Shown one piece after another: positions 10,632 to 21,664 of a DNA stretch of 64,000 nt. The translations under genes were made by a program, and so were the position numbers. Under the pieces are notes generated by a model. The model saw only the letters and a program-made list of their open reading frames with translations. It had not been told where the DNA came from and ran no database searches. Source of the DNA: Amylostereum areolatum (lineage: Eukaryota; Basidiomycota; Agaricomycetes; Russulales; Stereaceae); assembly GCA_012932865.1 (NCBI GenBank), contig SAXG01000009.1, positions 915,163 through 979,162 of the forward strand. Reading direction: 5' to 3'. Position 1 is the stretch's first letter, and each line of letters starts with the position of its first letter.

Positions 10632-12211
10632 GATGTGAGGGGGACGGGGTATGATGCTGAGGAGGGATGGGGCGTGGACGTGGACGTGGGCGCGGGTGGG
10701 AGTGAGGGGGACTGGGACTGGGAGGGAGGGTATAAGTAGGTAAAGGATGCGTGGGAGCGTGGGGTAATTAGCCGGGATAAGTGCGTGCTGCGATTGGTCG
10801 CGACCACCCTCGAACGAGTTGAGAAATAGAATTCGTTGGGGCAGTCTCTCAGATCTCAGAGACTGCCCTCGCTTCTCGCCGCTCGCACGATCGTACCATA
10901 CAATGTATCCTATCCAACAACTCCTCTTCATTCTCAACGCCTATTCATCCTCGTCTGCCCCGACTTGGCTCCAAGCCACGCACGCACGGTTGACTCAACG
11001 TCCTCTCCCCACGGAGAATGCGTATGTAACCGTTCGGACGGAAGCCTCGAAACTCAATCCAAATTATCATCGTCCTTCGCCCTCCAGACAAGCTTTCGAC
11101 CCTCCTTGAGCTTCACTCTGACCATCCTCCGCCACAAACTCCTCCAGTCCTCTTCCAGAACCCGTCCAGGACACGGCTCGGCCAACCCAGGTCATCTCCC
11201 CCGGCCGCCATGCTCGTTATCGCTCGACGTCACCACCATCTGATTCTGACCTCGTCTTGCCTGCCTCGAGGTTGGCCTGGACAATGCGAATCTTCCGGGA
11301 TTCGCACGAACGACGGCAGTCAAAGGCCTGAGCGCGTCACGGGTCGATCCACGCGGGGTCACCAGGGCAATACTTATTTATAAGTACATCGACGGGGCGC
11401 CAACGCAAGGAAAGGTTGACTGTCGCGGGCTTCCTCATGCCTTCTTCCCTCTTCCGACGGCTTTCTCCGCTCGTATCCTGTAGGATTGGGGTGGCTCGGT
11501 CTTCCGTAGACGTCCAGTACTCCGCGTTTAGTGCGGTAAAGACCACGGCACCCCTCCCTCCCTTCCCCCCTTCACCAAACAGTGCCACACGACGACCATC
11601 GCGCTGTTCGTGTGCCCATTATGCCAATCAAAATGTCATGGTCGTTTCCAACGAAGGATGCAAAGTGAGACATTCTCTGGCGCGTCGCGCTCACGTGACC
11701 TCTTAACCACCCCACGAGACTGGCTCGACAAGTTTTCAACTCCTGTCAAGCATTTCTTGGTTCTGCTGATCTCCTTAGTTTGTCCTCCCCCTTCAGCCGT
11801 CACAGCACCAGGACTCACGTTCGATGGAATGTACCGGATTCCCAGACCAAACTTTCGGTCCAGAAGCGTTGTCAAACCTCGAATGACGTTAACTCAAGCA
11901 ACAAGATGCAACACAGCTTCCCTTCCCCAACATACGAAAACGCCAAAAACAAGTGCATAGCTCGAGTCTGGCGATCCTAGGATTGTCTACGCATATGTCT
12001 TAGCCTACACCGCCGCATTCTCCACCGATACATCGCAGGCTGTAGCCTAGTCCACGGACTGTCGCACTTGGATTGCCCGGCCGAAACTGAAACCTCGCGG
12101 TTAGCACAAAGGCTTATGAACACCGTTAAACGTCCCCGTCCCCTTTCACGACTGCCTTGCCTCCTCCCACTACCACCTCCGAGCGCACCCCTTCCATCCA
12201 CCCGCCCTGCC
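10632..12211. other. Intergenic, no gene resolved
   Basis: Overlapping frames on both strands without domains. A hairpin-forming inverted repeat at 10839-10868 is listed separately. Confidence 0.4.
10839..10868. repeat. Perfect 11-bp inverted repeat with 8-base loop
   Basis: Arms GGGCAGTCTCT (10839-10849) and AGAGACTGCCC (10858-10868) are exact reverse complements. The eight-base spacer contains AGATCT, itself palindromic. It lies about 200 bp upstream of the minus-strand small mitochondrial gene. Confidence 0.85.
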
Positions 12212-12987
12212 ATGTTTTCGTTCTCCTCCACGCCTCTGCGCTTCAAATCTCCCTTCAAGAAGGACACCTCAAACCGTCGTTCTCGCTCCTCGCGTCGGTC
12301 CTTGTTTAGGTTCTCTTTAGGATCCAAAAATCCTCCGTCGGTTCTCGACGCGGCGCGGCCGTCGCCGATGTTGGAGCTGTTCCATCGCAGCATGTACACT
12401 GCTTCCTGTCCTACGGGAACAAATACCGACGACGACGACGACCGCTGGATATTCGGCCAGGAAGTCGTGCTCGACATCCGCGCTCCGGGCCCCTCCACCC
12501 CTTTCATCCCCTCCGACAAGCTGCCCGTCATAGGCAACTCCTACGACGAAGACGTCGACCTCGCCCCTGACGAGGTAGCGGACGAGAATGGACTCTGTCC
12601 CCGACTGCAGACTATTCGAGGGCCTCTCTCAAGAAATCGACAACATGCTGGAAGATTTCCTTCGCGAGCACGCCTCCGACGTCCGCACGCTCTCTCAATC
12701 ATACTACGAGCCCCCCACCCTACCTCTCCCTCCCCTCCCCTCTCCTCTCCCCGATCCCTAGATTCTTCTTCCCCGCTGCCTCCCCACGCCCCCGCACACA
12801 GCGTCTCCTGTCCCGCCGACATCGGCCGGAGGAGCGTCCGGTCCAAGTCGAACGTGACCGTTGCCCTGCGTTCGGTGAGCGATGGGAGTTGGAAGCGCTC
12901 TTGCCGCGGGAGAAGAGGAACTCGGATCCGGAGGGCGTGCTGGGGACGATGTGCGCGGAGCTTGTGGGTGAGCTCGAGCCTCGATAG
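12212..12987 (+). CDS. Uncharacterised coding-like locus with interrupted frames
   Basis: From MFSFSSTPLRFKSPF a basic Ser/Arg-rich start runs to about 12590 through RWIFGQEVVLDIRAPGPSTPF and DEDVDLAPDEV. The protein-like signal then moves to a second frame (GLSQEIDNMLEDFLREHASD, then Pro-rich) until about 12770, returns to the first frame (RRSVRSKSNVTVALRSVSDGSW), and ends in the third frame (LLPREKRNSDPEGVLGTMCAEL, stop at 12985). I found no intron set that joins these pieces in phase. Either several single-base indels have broken one gene of about 255 residues, or it is a pseudogene, or the apparent signal is partly GC-rich coincidence. No family recognised. Confidence 0.3.
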
Positions 12988-13526
12988 CGAGTGGGCGAAG
13001 CTTTGTTGTGTCGGGCAGCCTACCTAGTCAGAGCTGCAGTCAGAGCCGAGACCCCTCGTGTCTGGTGTGTTATCTCCTTCTTTCTTGGTTGTGCGTTCGA
13101 CTGAGCGCGTTTGGTTTAGGATCGCTAACGGCCACCCGTCCAAAGTCCAAATGGTTAGAACAGGGATAGCATCTCTTCACCCGGCCCTTACTGTTTTTTT
13201 TTCTCGTTATGTTTATGATAGTCTGCTGCCAATTCCGCGCACACCCTAATCCAGCTGCTTCACCATACAATACGACTAAGTATCCTAATCACGAATAGTA
13301 CGATAGCATCCTACGTTCAACAACAGCCTCTCACGCCGTTGAGTAATCTCAACGACCTTGACATCACGATCACCCCAGAGCACGCGAGCACGGCCAGCTT
13401 TCGAGACTTCGTTGAACGTGGCGAAAGTGTTATTTCAGCGTCAATTCGTTGCTCGGGGTACAAATTCACAGTATTTACAGCGATCGATAATTGTCCATCG
13501 TACATCCAGCAGCAGCAGCGTACCCC
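12988..13526. other. Intergenic, 3' flanks
   Basis: No gene seen. It separates the interrupted plus-strand locus from the 3' end of the minus-strand aldo-keto reductase. Confidence 0.4.
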
Positions 13527-15107
13527 TTACCAATGCCCAATGATGGACAACGGCTTGTACGCATCCTCCAGATACTTGATCTCGTCCTCCTCGAGCTTGA
13601 TCTCGAGCGCTTTTATCAGGTCCAGCAGCTTCTCCAAAGACGTCGTGCCCACGATCGGGGCGGTCACGGCTGTGTAAAATGGGAAGAATGTCGAGGTCAA
13701 CCTCTGGCAGCCAGAATGGGTAAACACGAAGTAACTTACAGTCTTTGGCGAGCACCCAGGCGAGGGAGAGCTGCGCCATGCTCACGCCCTTCTTTTTCGC
13801 GAGCTCTTCGATGCTGTGGTACGGGTCAGTGGCCGACGGTAAGGAGACGCAGTAAGCAAGCGTACCGGTCGATGATCTCTTTTCCGCCGCCTTGCAAATA
13901 GTTCTTACCCCAGCTAATCGAAACGAAATTCATCAGGGAACTCTGAACGCTCGTCGCGGGGAAAGAGGGATACGCACACATCGACGTCCGAGCGCGTGGT
14001 GGACCCGGTGCTTTGAGCGTTCGGGCGCGTGGCGAAGCCGCGGGCGAGAGGCGACCACGGAATGCAGCCGACACCGAAGTGCTTAAGCGTGGGCAGCATC
14101 TCGCGTTCCTCCTCGCGGTAGAGGACGTTGTAATGGTTTTGCATGGAGATGAACGGCGTGAGGTTGTGCTGGAGGGCGTAGCCTGAATATATGCACATGT
14201 CAGATACACGCTTTCAGCTCGTAGGAGAAGCCGCACTTTGCATCTCGAAGACTAGTCGCAGGAGAAAACTATTGTGAGCACCGGGCCAGATGGGAAGGAG
14301 AAGTAGGACGTACATTGCCACGCCCAACAGGACGACATTCCAAGGTAGCGCACATAGCCGGCTTTCACGACGTCGTTGAGTGCGTGCATCTTTCGAAGAC
14401 CTCGGGCTCAACATGAAGCAACCTGATAGATAGAACCAAGAAGCGTACGATTTCTGCCGTGGGTGCGCCGCCGACACGGTGACCTACGTTCATGAAGTGA
14501 TGAGAATATGCGCGGGTGAAGGTAAACGAAGGTCAACGTACATTGGAGGACGTCGATGTAATCCAGTTGGAGCCGCTTCAGGCTGTTCTTCACGGCGTCG
14601 AAGATGTGCTTCCGGCTAAGGCCAGTCTGGTTGACGTATCCCCACTGATCGGGGTCCTTCCCTTGCGCGTAGAGGTTGTCGCCGTAGTTGCGGGCGACGA
14701 CGGCGAACAATTTGGTCATGACGACGATTTCCTCGCGCGGGAGGTTGTGTTGCTTGATCGCCTTTCCGAGGATGATCTCGGAGAGACCGTTCGAGTACGT
14801 CTGTGCGGTAGGATGAGCGAGGGAGGGGAGAATGCGGGCTGCAGAGGACGAACGTCTGCAGTGTCGAAGGTCTGGATTCCGGCGTCGTACGCGGCCTTGA
14901 TCTGCTTGATTCCCTCCTCCTCGCCGAGCACCCAGTCCTCCCATTCTGAGCTCCCGAAGGACATGCAACCGAGGATGATGCGGGATACTTTGAGCCCGGA
15001 GTCGCCGAGGCGAACTAGAGAAATGGATGGTGAGAAAGGCAACAACGGGGTACGGAGGGGATCGTACCGTAGGGCATGGTGCGCTTGAAGTTGGGATCGG
15101 TGGCCAT
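13527..15107 (-). CDS. Aldo-keto reductase (AKR9/YakC-like)
   Basis: Ten exons: 15107-15068, 15014-14854, 14800-14542, 14483-14449, 14389-14314, 14251-14237, 14182-13978, 13913-13866, 13813-13740, 13669-13527; 351 residues, in phase throughout. The NADPH-dependent reductase barrel is complete: LGDSGLKVSRIILGCMSFGS near the N-terminus, catalytic FDTADTYSNG (Asp, Tyr), VVMTKLF (Lys), DVLQCHR (His), MHALNDVVKAGYVRYLGMSS, SMQNHYNVLYREEEREM, IPWSPLARG and a C-terminal VTAPIVGTTSLEKLLDL cofactor loop. Members of this clade reduce aldehydes and ketones, and several act in degradation of aryl alcohols; the substrate is not deducible. The sixth exon is only 15 bases. The gene is divergent from the ASA1-like gene. 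Confidence 0.93.
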
Positions 15108-15485
15108 GATGGTGCGAAGAAACGATGGGCGGGATGAATGGCCCAGGGCGGCAGCCAGTAGCCAGATATATATCGTGCAGACGCCGAGGTGGGTCTGCTG
15201 AGCGCGGGTGCATGTTGACGATGGAGGCGTTAGGTATACAGCGGTTTCATGAGCTTATTTGCGAACTTATCGGGGCTTGTGACCATAGATGAGAAACGTA
15301 GACAAGGAAAGAAGCCGGCGGCGAGTGGGTCACGTCCATATAGATAGCCTTTTGCCGCCGGTACACGTACGTCCAAACTTCAAAGCCGTACTTACTTACA
15401 GTTACGGTCGAGGAAAAGGTGACGACCGCTTTTACTTGCCAGAAACGCGTGACGTCACGCGTTTCTCCCTTCGCAGTCTCCGGTC
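15108..15485. promoter_or_regulatory. Shared divergent promoter of aldo-keto reductase and ASA1-like gene
   Basis: These 378 bases separate two start codons facing away from each other. Near the ASA1 side is a perfect palindrome (15441-15466) combining a TGACGTCA core with two ACGCGT boxes. Confidence 0.6.
15441..15466. promoter_or_regulatory. Perfect 26-bp palindrome containing CRE and two MluI-box motifs
   Basis: Every base pairs symmetrically about 15453/15454. The centre is TGACGTCA (15450-15457), the ATF/CREB bZIP consensus, flanked on both sides by ACGCGT, the MCB motif bound by MBF (Mbp1-Swi6) in fungi. It ends 19 bases before the ASA1-like start codon, so it may lie in the leader. 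Binding is inferred from motif identity only. Confidence 0.65.
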
Positions 15486-17081
15486 ATGGCTGCTCCTCCC
15501 CCACCAACACCCGTCCATCTCATTCGTGCCCACTCTCATCCTCTTTCCGCTCTCTTTGTCTCAGAAGACAACGAGCGAATATACTCAGGCGACGCCTCGG
15601 GTCGGGTCGTCGTCACCTCCACCCGCTTCCTCCGTGCCCTCGTCGCTTGGAACCCACATTCAGACGGCCTTCTCGGTTTGCAGGAACATCGAAATCAGAT
15701 CATAACGTACGCCTCCAACGCATCCCATCTCACCGCTATCTCATGATCCTGGAACAGGCATGCCCGGGACAACAAGATCCACGTGTGGGCACTTCCACCA
15801 CCGCCTGGCCCCCTCCAGCTCGGCGCATCCGCCGCCGTCCCAGACCTTCCTGTCCCGGACCTGCTCTACTCTCTCGACGTCAACGCTCTGAACTACTGTC
15901 GCTTCTCGCTGCTTCCCTTCCACAACGATGCATTTCTTCTTGCAGTTCCCAATCTCGTCGAGTCCTCACTTGTGCGTCCGTTCTATCCGACTGGGCGCAC
16001 ATCACCGATAAGTGATGCAGGCAGACATTTGGTCACTTCCCTCGAAAGAACGCCTTCACGCCGCGATAGGAAAGCCCACCCCTGGTGCACCTGCCCCCAA
16101 GGATGGTCGAGGCGGTAGCGGACGCGATGCAGCAGGTATGATCCTATCGCCATCCCCTCTCAATCGGACCTCTCCATTTACCGTTATTCCCGTTCACAGG
16201 GATCATCATGTCCATGAGCCTTCTCCCACCCGACGTTCCATCCAGTCCCTCCTCTTCGCAGAGCAGTGCCCTGCGCTTGCTCGCAGCGTACGAAAGCGGC
16301 GCCGTCAAATTATGGACCTACGACGCCTCCAAAAACGAGGGTCGATCGACATCTATCGAAGGCATCGCTTGGCAGTGCACGTGGGAAGCCAAAGCCCACG
16401 TCGAGTCTAGTATGTTCCCTCGCTATCCATCTGAGAAACCTGAGGGACTGATAGTCTCCTGTCAAGCCATGGCCATGGCTGTCTCCCGTGATCTCTCTTT
16501 TGCTCTTTCAATCTCTGCGGACCATCTCATCGGAAAGTACAATCTGTTGGTCAGCATCCTCTTTCACTCCGACTGAACTCTCGCGTGTGCTGCGTATTCC
16601 ATTTTACGCTACCCCTCTACTCGGATCATCCGCTCACACACTGTTCATCATCGCAGGCACTTGAAAAAGATCCGACCTTGAAGCCCGAGCCTCATCGGAC
16701 GAAGCATCCTGGTAATGGCTCATTGGCTATCCACGACGCTGGTCGTGTATGCGCCGTTGGAGGCTGGGACTGGCCGGTAAGCGCATCTACCCACTCGCCC
16801 ATTTCCCTCTAACCAAGTCCCTCCCCAGAATACGCCTCTACTCTACCAAAACTTTCAAACCCCTCGGCACCCTGACGTATCACAAAGACTCTGTGCAGGC
16901 GCTGGCCTTTGCACACGCCCAGCTCCGCGAGACCGACGGAGGTCCGTTGCCCCAGGAGGATGTCGACGACGACGAAGACATGACGTCCTCTGAGAAAAGG
17001 GCTCGCGCGCGGTGGCTCGTGAGCGGCGGGAAAGATGGGAGGGTCGCCATCTGGGAACTCGTGGACTTTTCGAGGCGGTGA
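15486..17081 (+). CDS. ASA1: ASTRA-associated protein 1-like WD40 protein, with apparent frameshift
   Basis: Exons: 15486-15706, 15758-15971, 16021-16135, 16200-16409, 16467-16549, 16657-16776, 16829-17081; about 404 residues. WD40 repeats begin PVHLIRAHSHPLSALFVSEDNERIYSGDASG and include HARDNKIHVWALP, SLDVNALNYCRFSL, LAAYESGAVKLWTYD, ADHLIGKYN, VCAVGGWD, IRLYSTKTFKPLGTL and the final LVSGGKDGRVAIWELVDF. This order and wording match Asa1, a subunit of the ASTRA complex with Tra1, Tel2, Tti1 and Tti2 in PIKK maturation and chromatin regulation. Splicing exon 6 to 7 is in phase only if one base near 16771 is ignored (GGWD followed by GR-IRLYS). The GTAAGC donor and CCCCAG acceptor are otherwise sound. 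Confidence 0.85.
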
Positions 17082-18496
17082 TGACCACGCTGCCTTGCAA
17101 CTGACGGAATCCACTCTACAGGCGTGGGCATGCGATCTATCTCCGCTGGACGTGGACGTTTCCTCCCGCGGAGAGCGGTCATTACCGTAACTGTCAGTCC
17201 ACCGCGGGCGTTGTGGCTGGGTCATAGGGAGGCGATGTTGTGCTGCGTGTAACACGATGCATGAGGTTTGACCAATGACTGATTCTCTTGTGTCTTCTTT
17301 ATGTTTGGGATTTCACCGACAAACCCAGTTTGTTCATCCTCGCACTCCAGCGAGCTCACGAGGCTACTTTCCACACGCACCAAAGACACCTCTGCATGAC
17401 CCACGCGCTCGTCTTTCTTGATTCACGCTCCCCAAGGCAGTGATGAACTCGAGCCACCTTTTCCCGAGCCAAGTCACCACTTCGACCGCCCATCTCCGAG
17501 CTCATCGCGGCGAACGTGTTTTTGACGTCATCACCAGGATCGCAAGTACGTATACTTGCATCACGATTTACAAGCTAATCATGTACGCAAATCCCCGCGC
17601 CCGGCGGTGCCGCTGTGGGAGCGGCGCATACTTACCAGCAAATCATCAATGTGGCGCATGCGCGCAAAGTTGTTGATTGATGCTGCGACCATACCTAAGA
17701 AAACTCACCCACGCAAGACACCTCGTATTCTCCATCGGATGTAAGTAAGAAACCACCTTTGTTGTCCGTCACATATGTGATCTGGTGCAGAATCCTGACC
17801 GATGGCGCGGCGGAGAAGCTCGTCTTCCCGAACCTCTTCCACATCCCGGAGGATCGTCGTGGTAGCTGCCGCCCCGATGTCATATGAACACAAATCACTC
17901 CGCGGCCTCGCAAACAGCTTGCGAGAATCCCGCACACGACTCCCCGGCCTTCCACAAATGGTAAAGTAGCCTTGGTAAATGATGTGTTATTCTGATCCAT
18001 ATGTACTCGACTTCTGGGGGATATGATTAGGTGTCACAAGCGACCGGGCGCGAGAAAGCCGCGACGTACACTCATGTGGTGAAAAATAAGTAAAACGAAA
18101 GTAGAGAGGCGCTGCGGCCGTGTGGAGAGTGAATACGGAACGGCGCCGAAGCAGAGGTACCATGCGTGCAATCGCCGCACGGGCGACCTTTACTCACTGC
18201 GCCGGAATAAAAAGAAGTCCAAGAGAAGAATGATGGGGAGACTGGAAGAGATTGTCGGACAAAGGCATGAAGCTGGACCGAAAGATGTCAAGTAGGATGA
18301 TCGCGGGTTGAGACACGACAGAAGTCTACTGATCGGGAGTGAGAAGATGATACAACAACCGACGGATGACGAGAGCAAGGAGTGAGCTATGTACAGAGTG
18401 CACAGTGAAAAAAGCAAGGCCGTATACAGGAGAGAAGGAGTAAGGAGTCGTGGTATGGTCGTGACGGCGGGCACAGTGGAAAATGAGGCGCTCAGT
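17082..18496. other. Intergenic, no gene resolved
   Basis: Contains short frames on both strands (for example plus strand from 17440 and minus strand from 18000), none with a recognisable domain or with clear exon partners. A short unspliced or non-coding transcript cannot be excluded. Confidence 0.35.
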
Positions 18497-20430
18497 TCAG
18501 ACGAGCGCTGCTGACTTGAGATAGTCCCGGAAAATTGAGTCCCGAACTGAAAAACAATCATCAACTCCCACGCCGTTGGAAATACCAAGCAAATTGACCC
18601 ACCATTCGCGATGATGCTTCGTGTGGTCTTCGTGTCCTGTACGCGATCGTGAGGAACTGCGGTTTATGCAAAGGGAAAAATAATGCATACAACGACGCTC
18701 GTGAGATGTGAGTACAATACTCTTTTCTTGTCGTTCGTCTTGCGATGTACTTGGTTGAAATGCGCCCGGAAGTAACTGACGATGGTGTCGTAGTCGTTCG
18801 GGCGCTCCCCGAAAGATGTGATACTGACACCGCGTCTATTAGGGACGGTGCCGTTGAGAGAACTGTCATGGCGACTCACTACTTGTTCACCCGCACACCG
18901 GCGGCGAGCTTTGCCTGTAAAACATCGCATTTATCTACAGTGGCGTATGATGAGCATCAATATAACACGATATGAACCACAGGAGAAACTTACTCAGGAA
19001 CAGGACAAGATGGACATTCTTCAGTAGCGGATTGGAGCAGATAGATGTGAAGAGTTGGAGCGAGTCGTCGATACGATTGGTTCGAGGATCTTCCTCCAGA
19101 TACTGGGAAGTTCGCCGCGCTGTCAGCGATGCGCGCGGGGTATATACAGACAATGTGGAAAACACACCTGATCGAATGCACTGATGGGGGCGACAAAGAT
19201 GATTGCATTGGCGTTATCGAAATATGGGACCCAGGAATGTCGTTGTCCGCGGGCTCCGCCGACGTCGTATAGATGCCATGTCACAGGCTTTCCGTGTAGT
19301 GGAACGTCAAATGTATGTTCTGCAACGCCCATAGTCTGGATGCGCGCATGTAGAATATCGTCTATTGGGAATCAGGCCCGCCGTAGAAAATGGAACAGCC
19401 GGCCCAACGTACCGACTTCGGGGATATAACCTCTCGCCGCAACGCGGCTGACGTCGCGCATGAAGCTGTGTGGAAACCGTCGGTCAACGTCAGACATTCG
19501 AGGAAAGTATCTGGACACGCACTACTCCGCAGACTCTTCCAGTCTCAGCCGTCTCCGCTTTATCAGCTTGCGCACAACCTCGTTTTCCCACAACTGTCGC
19601 ACTTCGCCCTGGCAAATGTCCAGGATACGCGCCACCTCCTCCACCATCTCGTCGGTGTCGGCTTGGTTGTAATCGTCCCAACCTTCCGGAGATCCACCCA
19701 GGCTCCTTGTCCCACGACGCTGCACAGTTCGTGATTGCCAACCACGACGAACGAACACCTTTGATTTGCCAGGATTCCGATAACCACCGCTGAGGCGGTC
19801 CGCGAGGGAAGCTTCGGCAACCACGAGAGGGGAGAGTTTAAGCCGGAGAGACGCAATAACCCGTTGATTCTCGAGATTGCTCCGGGAAGACGCAGCAGAA
19901 GCGCCGACTGAGGGTGAACGACCGCGTGAGCGTGAGCCAATGCCATGGCCATAACTTGAGCCATCGGAAGAGCCTTCAGGAGTTTCGCCGTCGGGAGAGT
20001 CGCCGTACGCTTCGAGAACTTCGAGGATGTGTTTGACAGAGCGGGTGATGTTATAATATACGACCATACGCCATGAAGCGCGTTCATCCTCCAATGACTC
20101 GGGATTGTGGATTAGCTGAAACTGTTTCTGCAGCGTGGACTTTCCAGACTCTGCCTGCCCGAGAAGGAGGAGCTGAAAAGTGGACAGCGATCAGGCCGCG
20201 TGTTGGAATTCAAAATGCGAAGAACATACCCTGATATCCCGCTTCTGCTTCTCCCACATTTTGCGGTCTGCACGCAGCTCCTCGTCGATGGCCTCTGAGA
20301 CTCGCTTGGCCTCTGCTTCTCTGAGAAGACGAGACCTGCGCTCTGATTCTGTTTCGGTGTCCGGTGGACGCATAATAATGGAGAGGGGATCATCGTGAGA
20401 GATGGAGGGGGGACGGCGCGCGGTGAGCAT
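18497..20430 (-). CDS. G protein alpha subunit of the DVGGA subgroup
   Basis: Nine exons: 20430-20230, 20172-19523, 19465-19413, 19361-19168, 19102-18994, 18934-18880, 18823-18691, 18636-18603, 18546-18497; 492 residues in phase. Guanine-binding motifs are the P-loop LLLLGQAESGKST (72-80), switch I ARIQTMGV with the arginine finger at 308, switch II YDVGGARGQR, FLNKCD, and TSVVDTKTT. Canonical G-alphas have Gln after DVGG; this one has Ala338, so intrinsic GTP hydrolysis should be weak. The N-terminus MLTARRPP lacks the Gly2 and Cys needed for myristoylation and palmitoylation. The helical domain carries a Ser/Gly/Arg-rich insertion of roughly 100 residues, hence the length (usual about 355). 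I recall expanded families of such divergent G-alphas in Agaricomycetes; the receptor or effector is unknown. Confidence 0.92.
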
Positions 20431-20568
20431 GATGGCGAGGGGGGGTTGATGGCAAGATGCCGTTCAGAGGCGGCGGTATATATACCTATCACGTGCATGA
20501 TCTAAAGGCCTTCCGAAATTCGGTTACGCCATCCCATCATCTTCACCTCGTCCTTGACCAAGTTCCTC
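20431..20568. promoter_or_regulatory. Compact divergent promoter (138 bp)
   Basis: The only sequence between the start codons of the G-alpha (minus) and the cyclophilin (plus). It contains TATATATA at about 20477-20484 and an E-box CACGTG at 20490-20495. Both genes probably draw on these elements. Confidence 0.45.
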
Positions 20569-21265
20569 ATGGTTCGTCTCTTCTAACTTCTCCCGCCATC
20601 GCACTTACCCGAGCTAGTCAGTCACCCTCCACACAACCCACGGCGATCTCAAAGTACTCTACTTTCCTATTCAGTCTTCAGTACTACACCTTTCTCACCT
20701 CGCTGCCCTTGCACAGGATCGAAATATTCTGCGAGGCAGTTCCCAAAGCCGCCGAGGTACTTGCAGATTCACTTTGTCCTGCCCGAGTCGCAAAAGCAAA
20801 CCCGTCTCGTATAGAATTTTCTCGCTCTCTGTGCCTCCAACTATTACGATGGCTGCATATTCCACCGTAACATCAAGGGCTTCATGATACAAACCGGTGA
20901 CCCCTCCGGAACAGGAAAGGGTGGTCAGTCCATCTGGGGTGGCCCATTCGCAGATGAGGTACGGTCCACCTTGAAGGTATGTCCGCGTCCTTTAGCCTCT
21001 GTTTCACCTTCTTCTTACTTTCCCGGTCCAGTTCAACGCGCGCGGGCTGGTCGCGATGGCCAACTCGGGCCCGGACACGAACAAGTCCCAGTTCTTCATC
21101 ACATACGCAAAACAGGCCCATCTAGACGGAAAGTACTCGATATTTGGCAAGGTGATAGATGGTGCCGACTCGACACTTGATGCGATGGAGCGCGTCCCAG
21201 TCGGCGCGAAAAATAGGCCACTCTCCGAGATCAAGCTGACCCACGTCCGTCGTCTTCTCGTTTAA
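20569..21265 (+). CDS. CYP10: Cyclophilin, PPIL3/Cyp10-type peptidyl-prolyl isomerase, with apparent frameshift
   Basis: Exons: 20569-20571, 20618-20653, 20717-20756, 20815-20976, 21032-21265; about 158 residues. The first exon is only the ATG. The protein then reads [55 protein letters not shown] (catalytic His-Arg), [15 protein letters not shown], the [24 protein letters not shown] core, and ends [20 protein letters not shown]. The short compact form and the FHRNIKGF loop fit PPIL3, a spliceosome-associated cyclophilin in animals. Exons 2 and 3 join in phase only if one A of the AAA at 20651-20653 is ignored. Everything else is in phase. Confidence 0.88.
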
Positions 21266-21664
21266 TCCACACTGCCTGCATTGATTTCTCCTCCCTCCGC
21301 TTTCGCCTCACGCAGATAACCGTCCACGCTAACCCCATCGCAGATGCCCAACTGCGGACATAGTCCTCCAACCATCATTTCTTACGCTCTGTATCTTACA
21401 TTTTACATGCCACCCATCAACCGTGTATCATTCACTCATACTCGTATGTCATTACCGCTCCCACACCACGGCATTCCTCGCCTACCTGTGGTGGTTTGCA
21501 ATGTGCATCGTTCCTTGTTGCTTCCCGGAGCCTGAGGCACGACTGCGTACAAGCGGCAAACCAGGACCTGTAGATCATTCGATCGGGCGATCTTATACCA
21601 CGGCGATACGAGTGCTATCATACAAGCGGCAGTCACCAGGAAGAAGGAACCAAGAGAACGAGCC
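21266..21664. other. Intergenic between convergent genes
   Basis: Separates the 3' ends of the cyclophilin (plus) and capping protein (minus). No gene or RNA seen; expected to hold both 3' untranslated regions. Confidence 0.5.
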
